Below, piece by piece: positions 10,780-20,817 of a DNA stretch of 64,000 bases. This DNA is from Rana temporaria (Eukaryota > Chordata > Amphibia > Anura > Ranidae). Numbering within the stretch: the stretch's first letter is position 1; every line of letters starts with the position of its first letter. The notes below the pieces were generated by a model. It saw only the letters and a program-made list of their open reading frames with translations, was not told the DNA's origin and ran no database searches. The translations under genes were made by a program, and so were the position numbers. The DNA is taken from the NCBI RefSeq assembly GCF_905171775.1, contig NC_053491.1, forward strand, positions 227,344,247 to 227,408,246, given 5' to 3'.

Positions 10780-11310
10780 CTAACTTTTAATCTCCTCCAC
10801 CCTGCCCAGCCACATTCCGATAGAAGGGGAAAAACACTTCTTTCACAGAAGGGAAATGCAGGATTTGGCAGCAGTCAATAGATAAATTACTATCGTTTTT
10901 TTGTAGCTCTGTGCCGGAATTGTGGTGGCATGAAGCAGGAGGAAAGCTGGATTACCTGGAATCACATGGTCTTTACATTTTTGGGTAACTGCACGGACCG
11001 TTAACCAGAAATGTTGCAGTCGAGGGCATGACCAGAAAATATGGAGCAGTGTCCCCTCGTCCTGTTGGCATCTCCAGCATCTGTCTGTGGAAGATGGGAT
11101 GTACAGTACCTGTGTAGCAACTGGGGTGTATGGTACCACCTGGTCAGGATCTTATAATTGAGTTCCTGTATTTTGGTACATATGGATGTCTTCAGAGAGA
11201 ATCTAATTATAGTCTGTTTTTTGGGCGTCAGTAAACGATCGCTGTAGGTCAGTGTCCTGCACGTGTTTACGAGGCATCAGGCATAGATTATTCCACGGTT
11301 TCAGCTTCTT
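10780..11310 (-). pseudogene. L1-clade ORF2 C-terminal fragment
   Basis: The minus strand encodes the cysteine-rich end of an L1-type non-LTR retrotransposon ORF2. The peptide CWRCQQDEGTLLHIFWSCP lies at about residues 22-40 of the frame 10843-11139, followed by FWLTV, the usual continuation. Upstream (11140-11310) a degraded frame still reads like the preceding linker (DLQRSFTDAQK). Endonuclease and reverse transcriptase domains are absent, so this is a small 3'-side fragment. Its right end lies only about 70 bp from the candidate exon at 11378. Confidence 0.8.
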
Positions 11311-11377
11311 TTAGTGCCGGGTGCTGGAACTCAGCAGTCCAGCACCCAGCTAACGACTGCACCTCTGCTTATTACAG

Positions 11378-11506
11378 GTGGCCGCATCAAGGTACCCTCA
11401 GGGGTCGGCAAGCTGGGAGAGGTGGACATGCTCATGAACCATGTAGAGGAGATCAAAGATTTCCATGGTGCAGGAAGTACAGTAATACACAATTTGGCGA
11501 TCAGTG
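11378..11506 (+). CDS. Candidate internal exon of an unidentified host gene
   Basis: A 129-bp segment is preceded by a pyrimidine-rich acceptor (ctctgcttattacag) and followed by a consensus donor (gtaagt). It is open throughout in one frame, entering and leaving in phase 1, so it adds 43 codons symmetrically. The peptide includes KVPSGVGKLGEV and DMLMNHVEEIKDFHGAGS, mixed-composition sequence unlike the repeat-derived frames around it. The next exon-like segment, at 14784, also has a phase-1 acceptor, so the two would join in frame. I do not recognise the protein. The segment could be chance or a processed fragment, but splice sites, phase and composition agree. Confidence 0.4.
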
Positions 11507-11826
11507 GTAAGTAATGCAAAGTTCTGGAGTCAGTAGTAGGTAAAGTTTTAATAAAGATTTTTTGTAGATGAGAAAAAAAAAACTGTAATAGAAGGGTGGC
11601 TTTCTTTGCTCCAGCCGAGATATCACATGGAACATTTGTTTGACTCCTGAAAACAGCAGCTGGCCTGAGAAATGGGGATGAATGGCAACCTTACTTTATT
11701 ATTGCCCTAGAATAAACAATCATCACTACTGCATTAGGGCTTGATTTAGTAAGTTCAAAAGTAGGTTTTAATGAGTTTAAAGGGGTTGTAAAGACAAAAA
11801 TATTTTCCTCTTAAATTAAAGTCTGA

Positions 11827-12268
11827 GGCCCCATACACACGATAGAATCCATCCGCTGAAAAATCCCAGCGAATGGGTTTCAGCGGATAGATCCTATGGT
11901 GTGTACACTCCAGCGGATCTGTTTCCGCGGATATTTATCCCCTGGGATGGATTCCAGCAGATCAAATATTTGCTGACATGCTAAACAAATCTATCTGCTG
12001 GAATCCATCCCAACGGATGGATCCGCTGGTCTGTATAGACTCACTGGATCCATCCGTCCGAAGGGATCCCCCGCATGCGTCGTAATGATTCGACGCATGC
12101 GTGGAATTCCTTATATGACAGCGTCGCGCACGTCGCCGCGTCATAATCGTCATCGCCAGAGGATTTCGGCGGATTTTCATGCGACGGAGTGTACACACCA
12201 TCGCATTGAAATCCGCTGAAATCCTCGAGAGGATTTATCCGCGGAAACGGTCTCGTGTGTATGGGGCC
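11827..12268. mobile_element. Nested inverted-repeat element, GGCCCC-type ends
   Basis: The terminal inverted repeats begin GGCCCCATACACACGA and end TCGTGTGTATGGGGCC. The element is flanked by the trinucleotide TGA on both sides (11824-11826 and 12269-12271), which looks like a 3-bp target duplication. The interior is full of CAGCGGAT and ATCCGCTG words and a perfect 10-bp stem at about 12073-12100. Related ends and the same TGA flanks occur at 36425-36696. It is non-autonomous. Confidence 0.75.
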
Positions 12269-12710
12269 TGACAGTAGCTGATAAAGTAAAAAGTAATGTT
12301 TTGCATTATAACTAGTTTGATACCTGTTGAAATCAAGCTGTTTTATTCACCTCCGTCACTCCAGAATCGTTATTCTCACTGACTTCCTGGTTTGCGGTGC
12401 GCATTCATTCTTGCTACATCATGGTCTAATGGGAACTACAGTTCCCATTAGGCTTAGCCTCCATGCCTGTGAGGGATAAGAGAGCATCTTCACGCTGGGC
12501 TGTAGTCATAGGGAGGGGGTGAGCACATTCTGCTTTCCACCATGAAAAACAGCTCAGATGCTGGTGGAAAGCAAGAAGAGGAGAGACAGGAAATGGCATT
12601 TTCAAACCTGGATTACTGTATTTTGGAGGTCAAAAGGAAAAACGAGGTAAGTGATATTTAAATGCTCTTGCTTACAGCAATCAATTGATCTGATAAAAAA
12701 CGAACCTTTA

Positions 12711-13101
12711 GGGCTCTTTCACACGGAGCGGATCCATATTGATCCGCCCCGTGTGTGTCCGTCTGCTCAGCGGGGATCATTTGTAAATCCCTACTGAGCT
12801 GTCGGCGGACAGGGCGGTCCCCGCACACTGTGCAGAGACCACCCTGTCTTTCCTCCGCTCTCCCCTATGGGAAATCGGATGAATACGGACCGTGTGTCCG
12901 TATTCATCCGATCCGTTCCACCAGACCAAAGAAAAATAGGGTTTTCTTCCGTCTGAAAAAGCGGATCTTTGCGGAGGCAGATCTTTACGGACTTTAGTGG
13001 ATGCTCATCAGCTAACGTCCACAATCCCATAGGGATGCATTGTGAGTCCGTAAACGGACTTTTAAAAAACGGACCGTTCGTCCGCCTGTGTGAAAGGGCC
13101 C
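12711..13101. mobile_element. Nested inverted-repeat element with TTA flanks (Harbinger-like)
   Basis: The terminal repeats are GGGCTCTTTCACAC and GTGTGAAAGGGCCC. TTA flanks both sides (12708-12710 and 13102-13104), matching the 3-bp TWA target duplication typical of PIF/Harbinger elements; the superfamily call is inference. Inside, ATCGGATGAATACGGA and its complement form a 16-bp stem at about 12876-12914. There is no transposase. Confidence 0.7.
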
Positions 13102-13119
13102 TTAGTGTTCCTTTAAGTA

Positions 13120-14783
13120 AGTTAAAGTAAAAGTTTGTTAGTAGTGTGCTTTTTCTTGTTCATAGCTGAAATTATTTTATTCTTCTCTCTACCAGTCAGT
13201 TGTCCATTTTTCAGGTGAAGGACATCTTGGAAGAGATAAACCAATAGCCTCACGCAGTGCTCCCTAGCCTGGCAGCGGCTGCTTTTGAGCTTTTTAAACA
13301 CAGTGTTTACCTGCTATTTAATTGCTGTGCCACAACCACCCCTGTGTTTAACGCTGATCGCTTTCCCCATTTAGGCACATTAAGTTTCTTTATCTCCTGA
13401 TTGCTTTCTTGAAGGGCTGTAAATTTAAATTATAACTGTTACCTCTTTGAATCGCACTCAGTAAAAATCACCATATAAATATTTTTCATGATTGTTATTA
13501 TTGGGATAAATGTTCTACAAATCCCCAGAAGACAGGGAGTAGAATTGCCTGTGACTACAGGTTATTGGACACGAATGGCTGCACACTACTCCAACAAGGA
13601 AGGTGTCAGCGACTAGGTTGCAGCTGCTGATAATCCTATCATGATTACAATGTTTACCAAGCAAAGGGTTTGGAGGTACCTGCCTGCAGCCCTACTGCCA
13701 ACACAGATTGCCCTGCCTGTTTGTTCTGCAATGTGTTACATTGCTCTCTGGCTCTGAAGGATTAAGCTACATGAGAAACAAGTTGCCAACAGCCTGGCTT
13801 TACCAGCCATGATAAGCTTTACTCGAAAATGGATATGGTTTTTTATTGCTGAATTTGTCAAGTATACAGCTTCAATTAATTGGATTCCTTTGTCTTCCTT
13901 TTGCTTGTTCTGGCATTTCCTTGCTTGTTGTATATAATTATCACTGATGGAATTGTTTCTTTTTTCTGCCTTGTCGCCTGTTTCTTTTGAAACTTGGTCC
14001 TATACCAGCGCATTCAGATATTTTACAAATGAGATTTTATGCAAATATGACAAAATCTGACCAGTCTTGCTGTTTGGCACTTTAGACATATTTGGAGCTA
14101 TAGAAGCTGGCACAGGAAAAGTCTTTCAACAACTACACCTATGTGGTTATCATACATCTGTCCCAAAAAAACAATAAATGTTGTTTTGTTACCAACTTGC
14201 ATAAAATGAACCCCAGTGAATATAAACCTTGAAAATTGGGCAGTTATCAAAATTAGAATTTTTGGTAATTTAACTTTGTTTTGTGGAAGTATGGTAGTTT
14301 AAGTGCATTAAGGGAATCACCCCTCTGGTAAACTGGCCAACTTGTCTAGTCTGCATATCTATTTATCCATTGGTTCAAAAGTTATGCATGGAACAGGTAA
14401 GCAACCCTTCCAAAAAAGTTTATGAATTGGGTCAAACCATAAGAAAGCAGCAGCACCAAGAATGGACAAAGAACCACAAAGTGGGTCATAGCAAGAAAGA
14501 GAGCAACAAGCCAAAACTCATGTGCAAAAAGAAAAGAATGGACAACCTAAGTTTTGATTTGATTTATACTTTTTTTTATTGCTTTTACTTACTGTAACTC
14601 TATAAGGTATCTTATTCCACAACTTTTTATTTGTATCTTTGTGAAATGTTGTATAAAGTAGTGATACCCACCCAAATTATATTGTTTTTGTAAGGGTGAG
14701 CAAAGATCCTAACACATCTCAGGGTCCCACTGTTTTAGTTTTTTTTGTATTTAACAATAATTGCCCCAGTTTGGTTCTTTCAG
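13120..14783. other. Unassigned sequence between the two candidate exons
   Basis: No frame here is convincing. The Lys-rich 75-aa frame at 14370-14597 has no family features. If the candidate exons belong together, this is intron sequence. The duplicate is at 52058-53721. Confidence 0.4.
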
Positions 14784-14968
14784 CTTCACACCCTTTAACA
14801 GAACCTTACCATCTGCTTCAAGACTGCACAAATTACCTACCTCTGCCTCAAGTTTTTCATTACAGGAAAGCAATGCACACTGATCATCTAAATGCCCGAT
14901 CAAAAGGTGCAAGCTGGACCATTGCATCAATGACTTCTGTTTCATCAAGCAAGCTTCCATATAAGCAG
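14784..14968 (+). CDS. Second candidate exon of an unidentified host gene
   Basis: A 185-bp segment follows a pyrimidine-rich acceptor (ttggttctttcag) and ends before a donor gtagga. It is open in the frame that enters in phase 1 and leaves in phase 0, so it continues the phase-1 exit of the segment at 11378-11506. The peptide contains HPLTEPYHLLQDCTNYLPLP and a Ser-rich stretch (SMTSVSSSKLPYK), of ordinary cytosolic composition without a domain that I recognise. The donor is weaker than that of the first candidate. The intron between them would be about 3.3 kb and contains the nested transposons. Confidence 0.35.
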
Positions 14969-15879
14969 GTAGGATCTTCTACAGTAATTATCTAGGTTGA
15001 AGGCATCTGTACAAAGGCTTTCCTTGACACAATTGACTTTGATATACAGAGACCTTTATGATAAACACTCAAAGCTTCTACCATTGCAGAAGTGGAGAGA
15101 GTTGAGAAGTTCCCATATGATGTATATCTCCTGATTAACCTGTGTACATCAAGAGTTCCTTAATTGTGGGTAAATGTCACAGAGAGTGACTTTTCATTGG
15201 AATATTTATACCAACATTTGGTTGAAGAACAGAAGGCCCCAGCAGAAGACCTGAGAAGGGTGTGGAGGCTGTAAAATATTGAGAAAGATGTACAGCTGGG
15301 GGAGAGGTAGCCTATCTCCAACCCTTTAGTAAAGTTGAACTGGGATAGTCGGGTCATTTATATTGTGTTAGAAGTTGATTCAATTAGGGAAAAAGACTCT
15401 AGGTTAGAACTGATTCCCAAAGTAATTTCAATTAGGGCATTACAGAAGGTCTGAGGAACAGTAACCATCAGTGTGAAGTTATGGGCTCCAATGCTACTAA
15501 GACAGGTCAACCCAGCTACCCCCACCTCACCACCTGTTTTCCTGGAGGAAGCCAAAGACAGGAGCCCAGCTTGTTCTAGAGATCTGCTATTTGAGCGACC
15601 TACTGTTCCAGGGTGCTGTTGCAGGGCTTTACTATTGACAACTGTGAGTAGAATACTGATACAGTGAGAATTTTGTGTTGCCATTAAAATGCCTACTGGT
15701 TGTTATGACTAGGCGCTGTATTCGTGCAAGGAAGATGTTGCACTGTGCCAGCCAGGAAATGAGGTACAGCAGAAGCCATGTGGTGTGACTGCAGAGGAGA
15801 CCTCATGTGGTAAGGGCTGTCACTGAGGATACTGCTGTGTCATCCATCTGAAGTGTTGAGAGGCCTCTAGCCATTTGTT
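14969..15879. other. Unassigned sequence with modest frames on both strands
   Basis: A 108-aa frame lies on the minus strand (15358-15684) and an overlapping 64-aa frame on the plus strand (15473-15667). Neither shows a recognisable motif. They are identical in the duplicate (54296-54622 and 54411-54605), but that only reflects the recent duplication. They could be part of an old retroelement lying 5' of the reverse transcriptase fragment. Confidence 0.3.
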
Positions 15880-17148
15880 CCTTTTTAAAGGGACGGAAAC
15901 AGCACTTCTCAAAATATGTAATGACGCTCTCAAAGCAGCAGACAACGAAGAATCTTGTCTTCTGATACTTCTGGACCTTAGTGCTGCCTTTCACACAGTA
16001 GACCACAAATTGTTGCTGACTCGCCTCACAGAAGTAGCTAGAGTTGCAGACTCGGATCTACCCTGGTTTTCATCATTCCTGGAAAAATTATCCCAGACAG
16101 TGAAACTAGGACCTTTCATGTCTGAAACATGTATTGTGTCATGCAGAGTCCCCCAAGGATCACCCCTATCGCCCGTACTATTCAACATTTACCTCTGCCC
16201 ACTCCTAAAAATGACCTACTCTATCACTCCTACGCGAACGACCCTTAACTTTATTATCGTATCAGCAACAAAAAGGACCAATACCCCATATTAGAACAAT
16301 GCCTCACTCAGATAGACAACTGGATGATGGAGAGTCACCTCAAACTCAATGGATCAAAAACAGAACTCCTTCTACTCCATGCAAACCGAAAGAGACTGCC
16401 CAGGACGACATGGACACCAACGCCCATCTTGGGACAAACCATCACCCCAAACACCAAAGTCAAAAGCCTCGGAGTCATTTTTGACTCTGATATGACAATG
16501 GATGCACAAATAGGATCAGTAGTTAGCGGATCTCACCATATTCTACGTCTGCTACGGAGACTCGTTCCCTTCATCACGAAAGAAGACACAGCAGTGGTGG
16601 TAGGGACAATTATTAACTCCAGGCTAGATTATGCAAATTCCCTCTATCTCGGACTCCCAAAATACCAGTTTGCCGTCTCCAAGTCATTCAGAACACGGCG
16701 GCACGACTGGTAACAGGAAAAAAACCCTGGGAACCAATCACTCCGTCCCTGAGATCCCTCCATTGGCTGGCCATAAGGACCAAGTCACATTTAAGGCCCT
16801 ATGCCTGACGCACAAATGTGTACACGGAAGCGCCCCCCAATATTTATGTGAGAAAATAAAATACCAAAACCCCAATCGCGTTCTTCGATCAACTAACCAA
16901 AAACTACTACAAATCCCCAAAGCCCGCTACAAGACCAAAGAGAACGAAGATTTGCAGTCCAAGGACCTTGACTGTGGAACGCATTACCGACTAACATCCG
17001 AACAGAAATTGATCACTAGGCCTTCAGAGAAAAACTCAAGACCCACCTATTCTGAAGGATAAATAGAAGGAAAATGGATGCCAAGCACCTTGAGGCGATT
17101 CAGTTCGCATTTGTAGCGCTATACAAGTTATTCACTCACTCACTCACC
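15880..17148 (+). pseudogene. CR1/L2-type LINE reverse transcriptase fragment
   Basis: Encodes the middle and C-terminal part of a non-LTR (Jockey-superfamily, CR1/L2-like) reverse transcriptase. In order: ILLDLSAAFHTVDHKLLLTR (palm), VPQGSPLSPVLFNIYLCPLL, the catalytic box read as YAND instead of YADD at about 16230, then HLKLNGSKTELLL, LGVIFDSDMTM and RLDYANSLYLGLPK, and after a frameshift the conserved ARLVTG and LRSLHWLA regions. The frame is broken near 16270, and near 16673 by loss of one C that copy 2 retains. It ends with a (TCAC)n-type tail at 17131-17148, typical of these LINEs. The endonuclease is absent. The fragment is 5'-truncated and dead. Confidence 0.9.
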
Positions 17149-18120
17149 TTGGGATTACAAATATTCTCTGTTGGGATTAAGCGCTCAAACCAAAGATTTA
17201 AGACTCCAGCACAGGCTGATTGTACTTGGTACTCATTGGGTAGTGTTTTAAAGAAAGACTCCTCTGGCCAATTAGTGGTGTTACCTGTTAAAAGTTGTGT
17301 TTTTTTGTAGTACAATTATAGTAAAGTGTGTCCCAAAGCATTATTGTGTCCTGCATTATTATATTTTATATTGTAGTGAAACAAATAAAAAAAAATGCCT
17401 CTTGCCTTCTCATAGGCATACTTACCTCATAAACTCTTTGCAAAACCCAGGTGTGTTGGTGAGTACAAAGGTAATACCTGAGTGGGTCATGATCTCCATA
17501 AAACAGAAGTACGCAATAAATCTGCAGCTCCATGCTACATTAGTTTTGGATAGTGTAGGGCTATCCCACATGGGGCTGCTGGTAGTAGCGATTCTTTTGT
17601 AATAATATAGAGGCTGCCCACCACCACAAGCACCAGTCCAAACACCCTGGCTCCAATAACTCCAGTCTAGGGAATGTCTTTTTGAAAAGTATTGAAGAAC
17701 TTTAAACAGGAAGGGTGTTAGGCAAAGGACACTCCAAAATGTTGCATAGTAAACAGGAGTACACTCTTGTCTAGGCTCATACTCCAGGAATCTGCTGAGG
17801 ACAGAGGAATGGGCAGTACTCTGAGACCCTGTGAGAGCCACCTCAGTCGAAGCTACTCTGGCACTTTTATCCTGAAAGCACACACAGTCACCAGGAATCA
17901 ATTCAGGGTTATTACTCACAAGTCCCCAGCTGCATCTTCCAGCTTCCTCTGGACACGGTCCAGTGAAATGGACAATCTTTCTCCAGACCCGATCCCTTAT
18001 GGTAAAGTCCCACAGCCAGCTTCTCAGATATTCACTCAAGGTCCTCAGTAGGAATGAGCTGAACACCCCTGGTTCAGTTCACATCAGAACATGCGAACAG
18101 GCAAAAAGTTTGAGCAAACA
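17149..18120. other. Unassigned sequence with a 214-aa minus-strand frame of unknown status
   Basis: The minus strand is open from 18066 to 17422 (214 aa). The predicted protein has several aromatic-rich stretches and many Cys, with no motif that I recognise. In the duplicate one extra G near 56660 splits it into two frames, so either copy could hold a sequencing error. It lies beside a foldback repeat and is probably repeat-derived. I do not call it a gene. Confidence 0.2.
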
Positions 18121-18350
18121 CGGGAGGCCTCCCGGCGACAACTGTCTTTTGGCTTTGACAGCTGTTATATAGGCAAGGACAGGGCCACCCGATGATGTAA
18201 ACAAGTGACCCCACCTCCCTCTGACATCAGATGATGGCACATGATATCAGAAGGGGGCGGGGTCACTCGGTTACATCACCGGGTGGCCCCTTCCTTGCCT
18301 ATATAACAGCTGTCACAGCCAAGAGACAGCAGTCGCCGGAAGACCTCACA
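18121..18350. mobile_element. Long foldback element
   Basis: The arms run from about 18124 to 18215 and 18255 to 18347. GACAGCTGTTATATAGGCAA at 18158 is answered by TTGCCTATATAACAGCTGTC at 18294, and CCTCCCGGCGACA by TCGCCGGAAGACC further out. The loop region is about 40 bp. Both arms include a TATATA-type box, so divergent or convergent transcription is conceivable, but no transcript is shown. It is probably a non-autonomous DNA element. Confidence 0.7.
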
Positions 18351-19069
18351 TCGAGGTGGAGCCTTTGTTTTTTTTTCTATTTTTCGGGTCTGTCAGGAGA
18401 TAGATGGACATCGTGGGACACTTTTTTCTTTTACCTTTTTAATAAAGGAATTGTCAAAAACTGTCTATTGTGGTTTCTACTGTTGACACTTGTTTTTGGA
18501 GAATGATAAATACAGGGGGTGGTGCTGGTTTGGCCACAATGAGTGGCCAAACCAGCGTGGCCAGCGTGGCCAAAGGCGTATGATTTTTCGTATAAGGATT
18601 CAGATCCAGATTAGGATTCAGCATTGCTCAGGACAGCAGCATTTTGCCCCTTTCATGTTTTTAAAGTAGATGCAGCAATGTCTTTAATGTTCAAGCAATA
18701 CTATATGGTCAGTGTAAATAGAAATCCCTAAAGGATAATATTATGCATGGTATTTTATCTTGCTACTGTATTTTATGCTTATAACTGTATTTTTAATTTA
18801 TAGACGTGTCTTTCGTCCTGGTTACAATCACATACCACTGAAGAAAAGTAATATCTGTTCAAACTCGAAACGCATCTGGTTCTCCCCACTTGTTTGATAT
18901 ATACAACAGAGCAATGATTGTACTTTTATTTATTGCATGTTTGTTTTGATCATTCACTGTGCATCCTAACACCCACTTTTTCACATTTTTCCTTATGCTA
19001 TGTAGATTGTGTTTATCTACTATTGCCTTAAATAAATACCTTATACTAAAATCATACGCCTTTATTACT
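18351..19069 (+). mobile_element. Unassigned stretch ending like a retroelement 3' end
   Basis: A short perfect stem lies at about 18526-18556 (CTGGTTTGGCCAC against GTGGCCAAACCAG). A motif CTGAAGAAAAG...CTCGAAACGC at 18838-18872 is followed by AATAAA near 19030, echoing 7845-7970. The duplicate is at 57291-58012, where the motif reads CGAAACGCATCGGG. Confidence 0.3.
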
Positions 19070-19560
19070 CAGAGGAGTTTTACCTTTTCCACCAGAGGAA
19101 TAATTTACATGGCACATTGATGAATGGTTAGGGGTACAATATACCCGATACCCATTCACATGAGGGGGCGGGATCTGGGGGGTCCCCTTGTTATTCTGAT
19201 AAGACCCCCACCTGCAGACCCCAACAACCAATGGTCCAGGGTTGTTGGGAAAGGTCCTTGTCGACATCAACATGGGGACAAGGTGCTTTGGGGGACCCCA
19301 AAACACCCTCCCCATGTTGAGCGCAAATGGCCTGGTTTTGTTCAGGAGGAGGGGCGTTCGCTCGCCCCCCCCTTTCCTGGCCTTCCTGGCTGCTTGCCCG
19401 GATAAGGGTCTGTTATGGATTTTGGGGGGGGACCCCACGCCAATTTTTTTACATTTTAGCGTGGAGTTCCCTTAAAATATATGCCAGACCCAAATGGCCT
19501 GGTATGGATTTTTTTTGGGGGGGGGGCATGCCATTTTTTAAAATTATGTCATAGGGTTCC
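19070..19560. repeat. GC-rich interspersed repeat, unclassified
   Basis: Contains G-runs and C-runs such as GGGGGGGACCCC and modules GGCCTGGTATGGATT and CCCCACGCCAATTTT, repeated in part (about 19415 and 19497). I recall similar sequence as a common ranid repeat, but have no family name. Pro/Gly-rich frames on both strands are by-products. The duplicate is at 58013-58508. Confidence 0.5.
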
Positions 19561-19671
19561 CCTTTACCACTTCAATACACTGTATTATATACTTAGCACA
19601 GACTGAACCGTATATGTATATACTAAACTGCCTGCACTATATAGTCTAACTGAATGCACTGTGTGTGTGTG

Positions 19672-19673
19672 TA

Positions 19674-19721
<48 letters not shown>

Positions 19722-19722
19722 G
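19672..19722. repeat. (TG)n/(TA)n microsatellite
   Basis: A short GT run leads into a TA tract interrupted by AATATA. In the duplicate (58612-58673) the TA tract is longer and uninterrupted. The flanks repeat the phrase 'CTGCCTGCACTATAT' in variants at 19630, 19730 and 19750. Confidence 0.9.
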
Positions 19723-19829
19723 TAAATACATTGCCTGCACTGTATATATATTCTACACTGACTGCACTGTATATACAGTATATATTATATACCACATACA
19801 TACACACACTAAACTGCCTGCACACCACT

Positions 19830-20190
19830 AACAAACCTGCCTAACCTAGCTCAAGTTCTCTCAATCTTTCCGTTATCACACTACATAACGGCCGCTGTTG
19901 TAAGCAGCCTTATATAGTGTGGGGCGTGACTTAGCCCCCTGAGCCATGATTGGCCAAAGGCACCCTGCCTTTTGCCACTCATGGCTCTCCCAGCATGTGT
20001 CGCGCTGTGAATGGCCTAATCATGTAGCTCAGGTAAATGCTTTGGCCAATTAGCAGCCGTCATTGGGGCGCTTCGCGGCACTCTAATTTGCCACGAACGC
20101 CTCATAAGTTCGTTTCGATTGCGGACAAACGAACACCTGATGTTCGAGTCGAACTTACGTTTGATTCGAACATCGGACCATCCCTAGTGT
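19830..20190. repeat. Interspersed repeat with a TTCGA-rich palindromic end
   Basis: Ends with GTTCGAGTCGAACTTACG and GATTCGAACATCGG, a foldback rich in TTCG and CGAA words, just before CCATCCCTAG. The word content resembles the giant palindrome at 6676-7135, though the sequences are not the same. The duplicate is at 58780-59135. Confidence 0.45.
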
Positions 20191-20817
20191 CAGCCCTGAT
20201 ACCACGAGGGCTCAAGAACAGCTACACAGTCCACAGGCTACTGCAGTTGGCAGAATAGGTGTGAACATTGAAAATTTGTTTTGGTTTAATTTGTTAGGTA
20301 AATCATTTTGTTTTGTCATAATCGTTATGTTAGAATGATTCATTCTTAGAACAATTTGTTATTTTGGGAGTGTATATACAGTAGTTGTTGTTCCAAATAA
20401 ATTAATATTTTCTGTTATTCTTTTGTTATTTCGGAAGATTGGCTATATTCTTTTACCGTGTCAATAATAAGTAGAAATGAATCATCTTAATTCACATTAA
20501 ACCTAACTATATTTATTGCAATAATGTTTCCATTGCATATGTAGCACATTTTAAAAATATTGAAATGTTAAACGCAAAAAGAATTGGCTGATTAGTCAAG
20601 AGTTAAAGACTACTGTGTTGCTCTCCTCCAAATAAAACAAGCAAATCAGAATTAATACGTAATCATTCGTTATCTTAATATGTTGAATTAAATTCCCAAT
20701 TCCCAGCTGACTTTGTTTATTGGGCCATGCAACATACAAATTAAATAATGGTCTCAACCCCAATACAAAAAGAATCTTATTAGAATTTTCATGCTACTCT
20801 CATTAGAATAAAATCAA

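Larger units (their letters stand above)
11781..13112. mobile_element. TTAA-bounded element interrupted by two nested insertions
   Basis: The outer element is flanked by TTAA at 11777-11780 and 13113-13116. Its left end is AGGGGTTGTAAAG, and its right end read inward is AGGAACACTAAAGG once the inner insertion is removed. The interior (12272-12707) is a relative of 2200-2560, the same TTAA family. Two unrelated inverted-repeat elements have inserted into it, at 11827-12268 and 12711-13101. Confidence 0.6.

Noticed and set aside
13190..13250. Terminal exon ending VKDILEEINQ after a TTTTTCAG acceptor
   Set aside because: Only ten codons, with no link to the other exon candidates, which continue downstream of it.
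17405..17520. U1 snRNA gene, because of GCATACTTACCTCA and a nearby GGTCATGATC
   Set aside because: The similarity stops after about ten bases, and no U1 stems or Sm site follow.
19070..19475. Frames of 90-130 aa in the GC-rich repeat
   Set aside because: Pro/Gly-rich on both strands and altered by run-length differences in the duplicate; no family motif.
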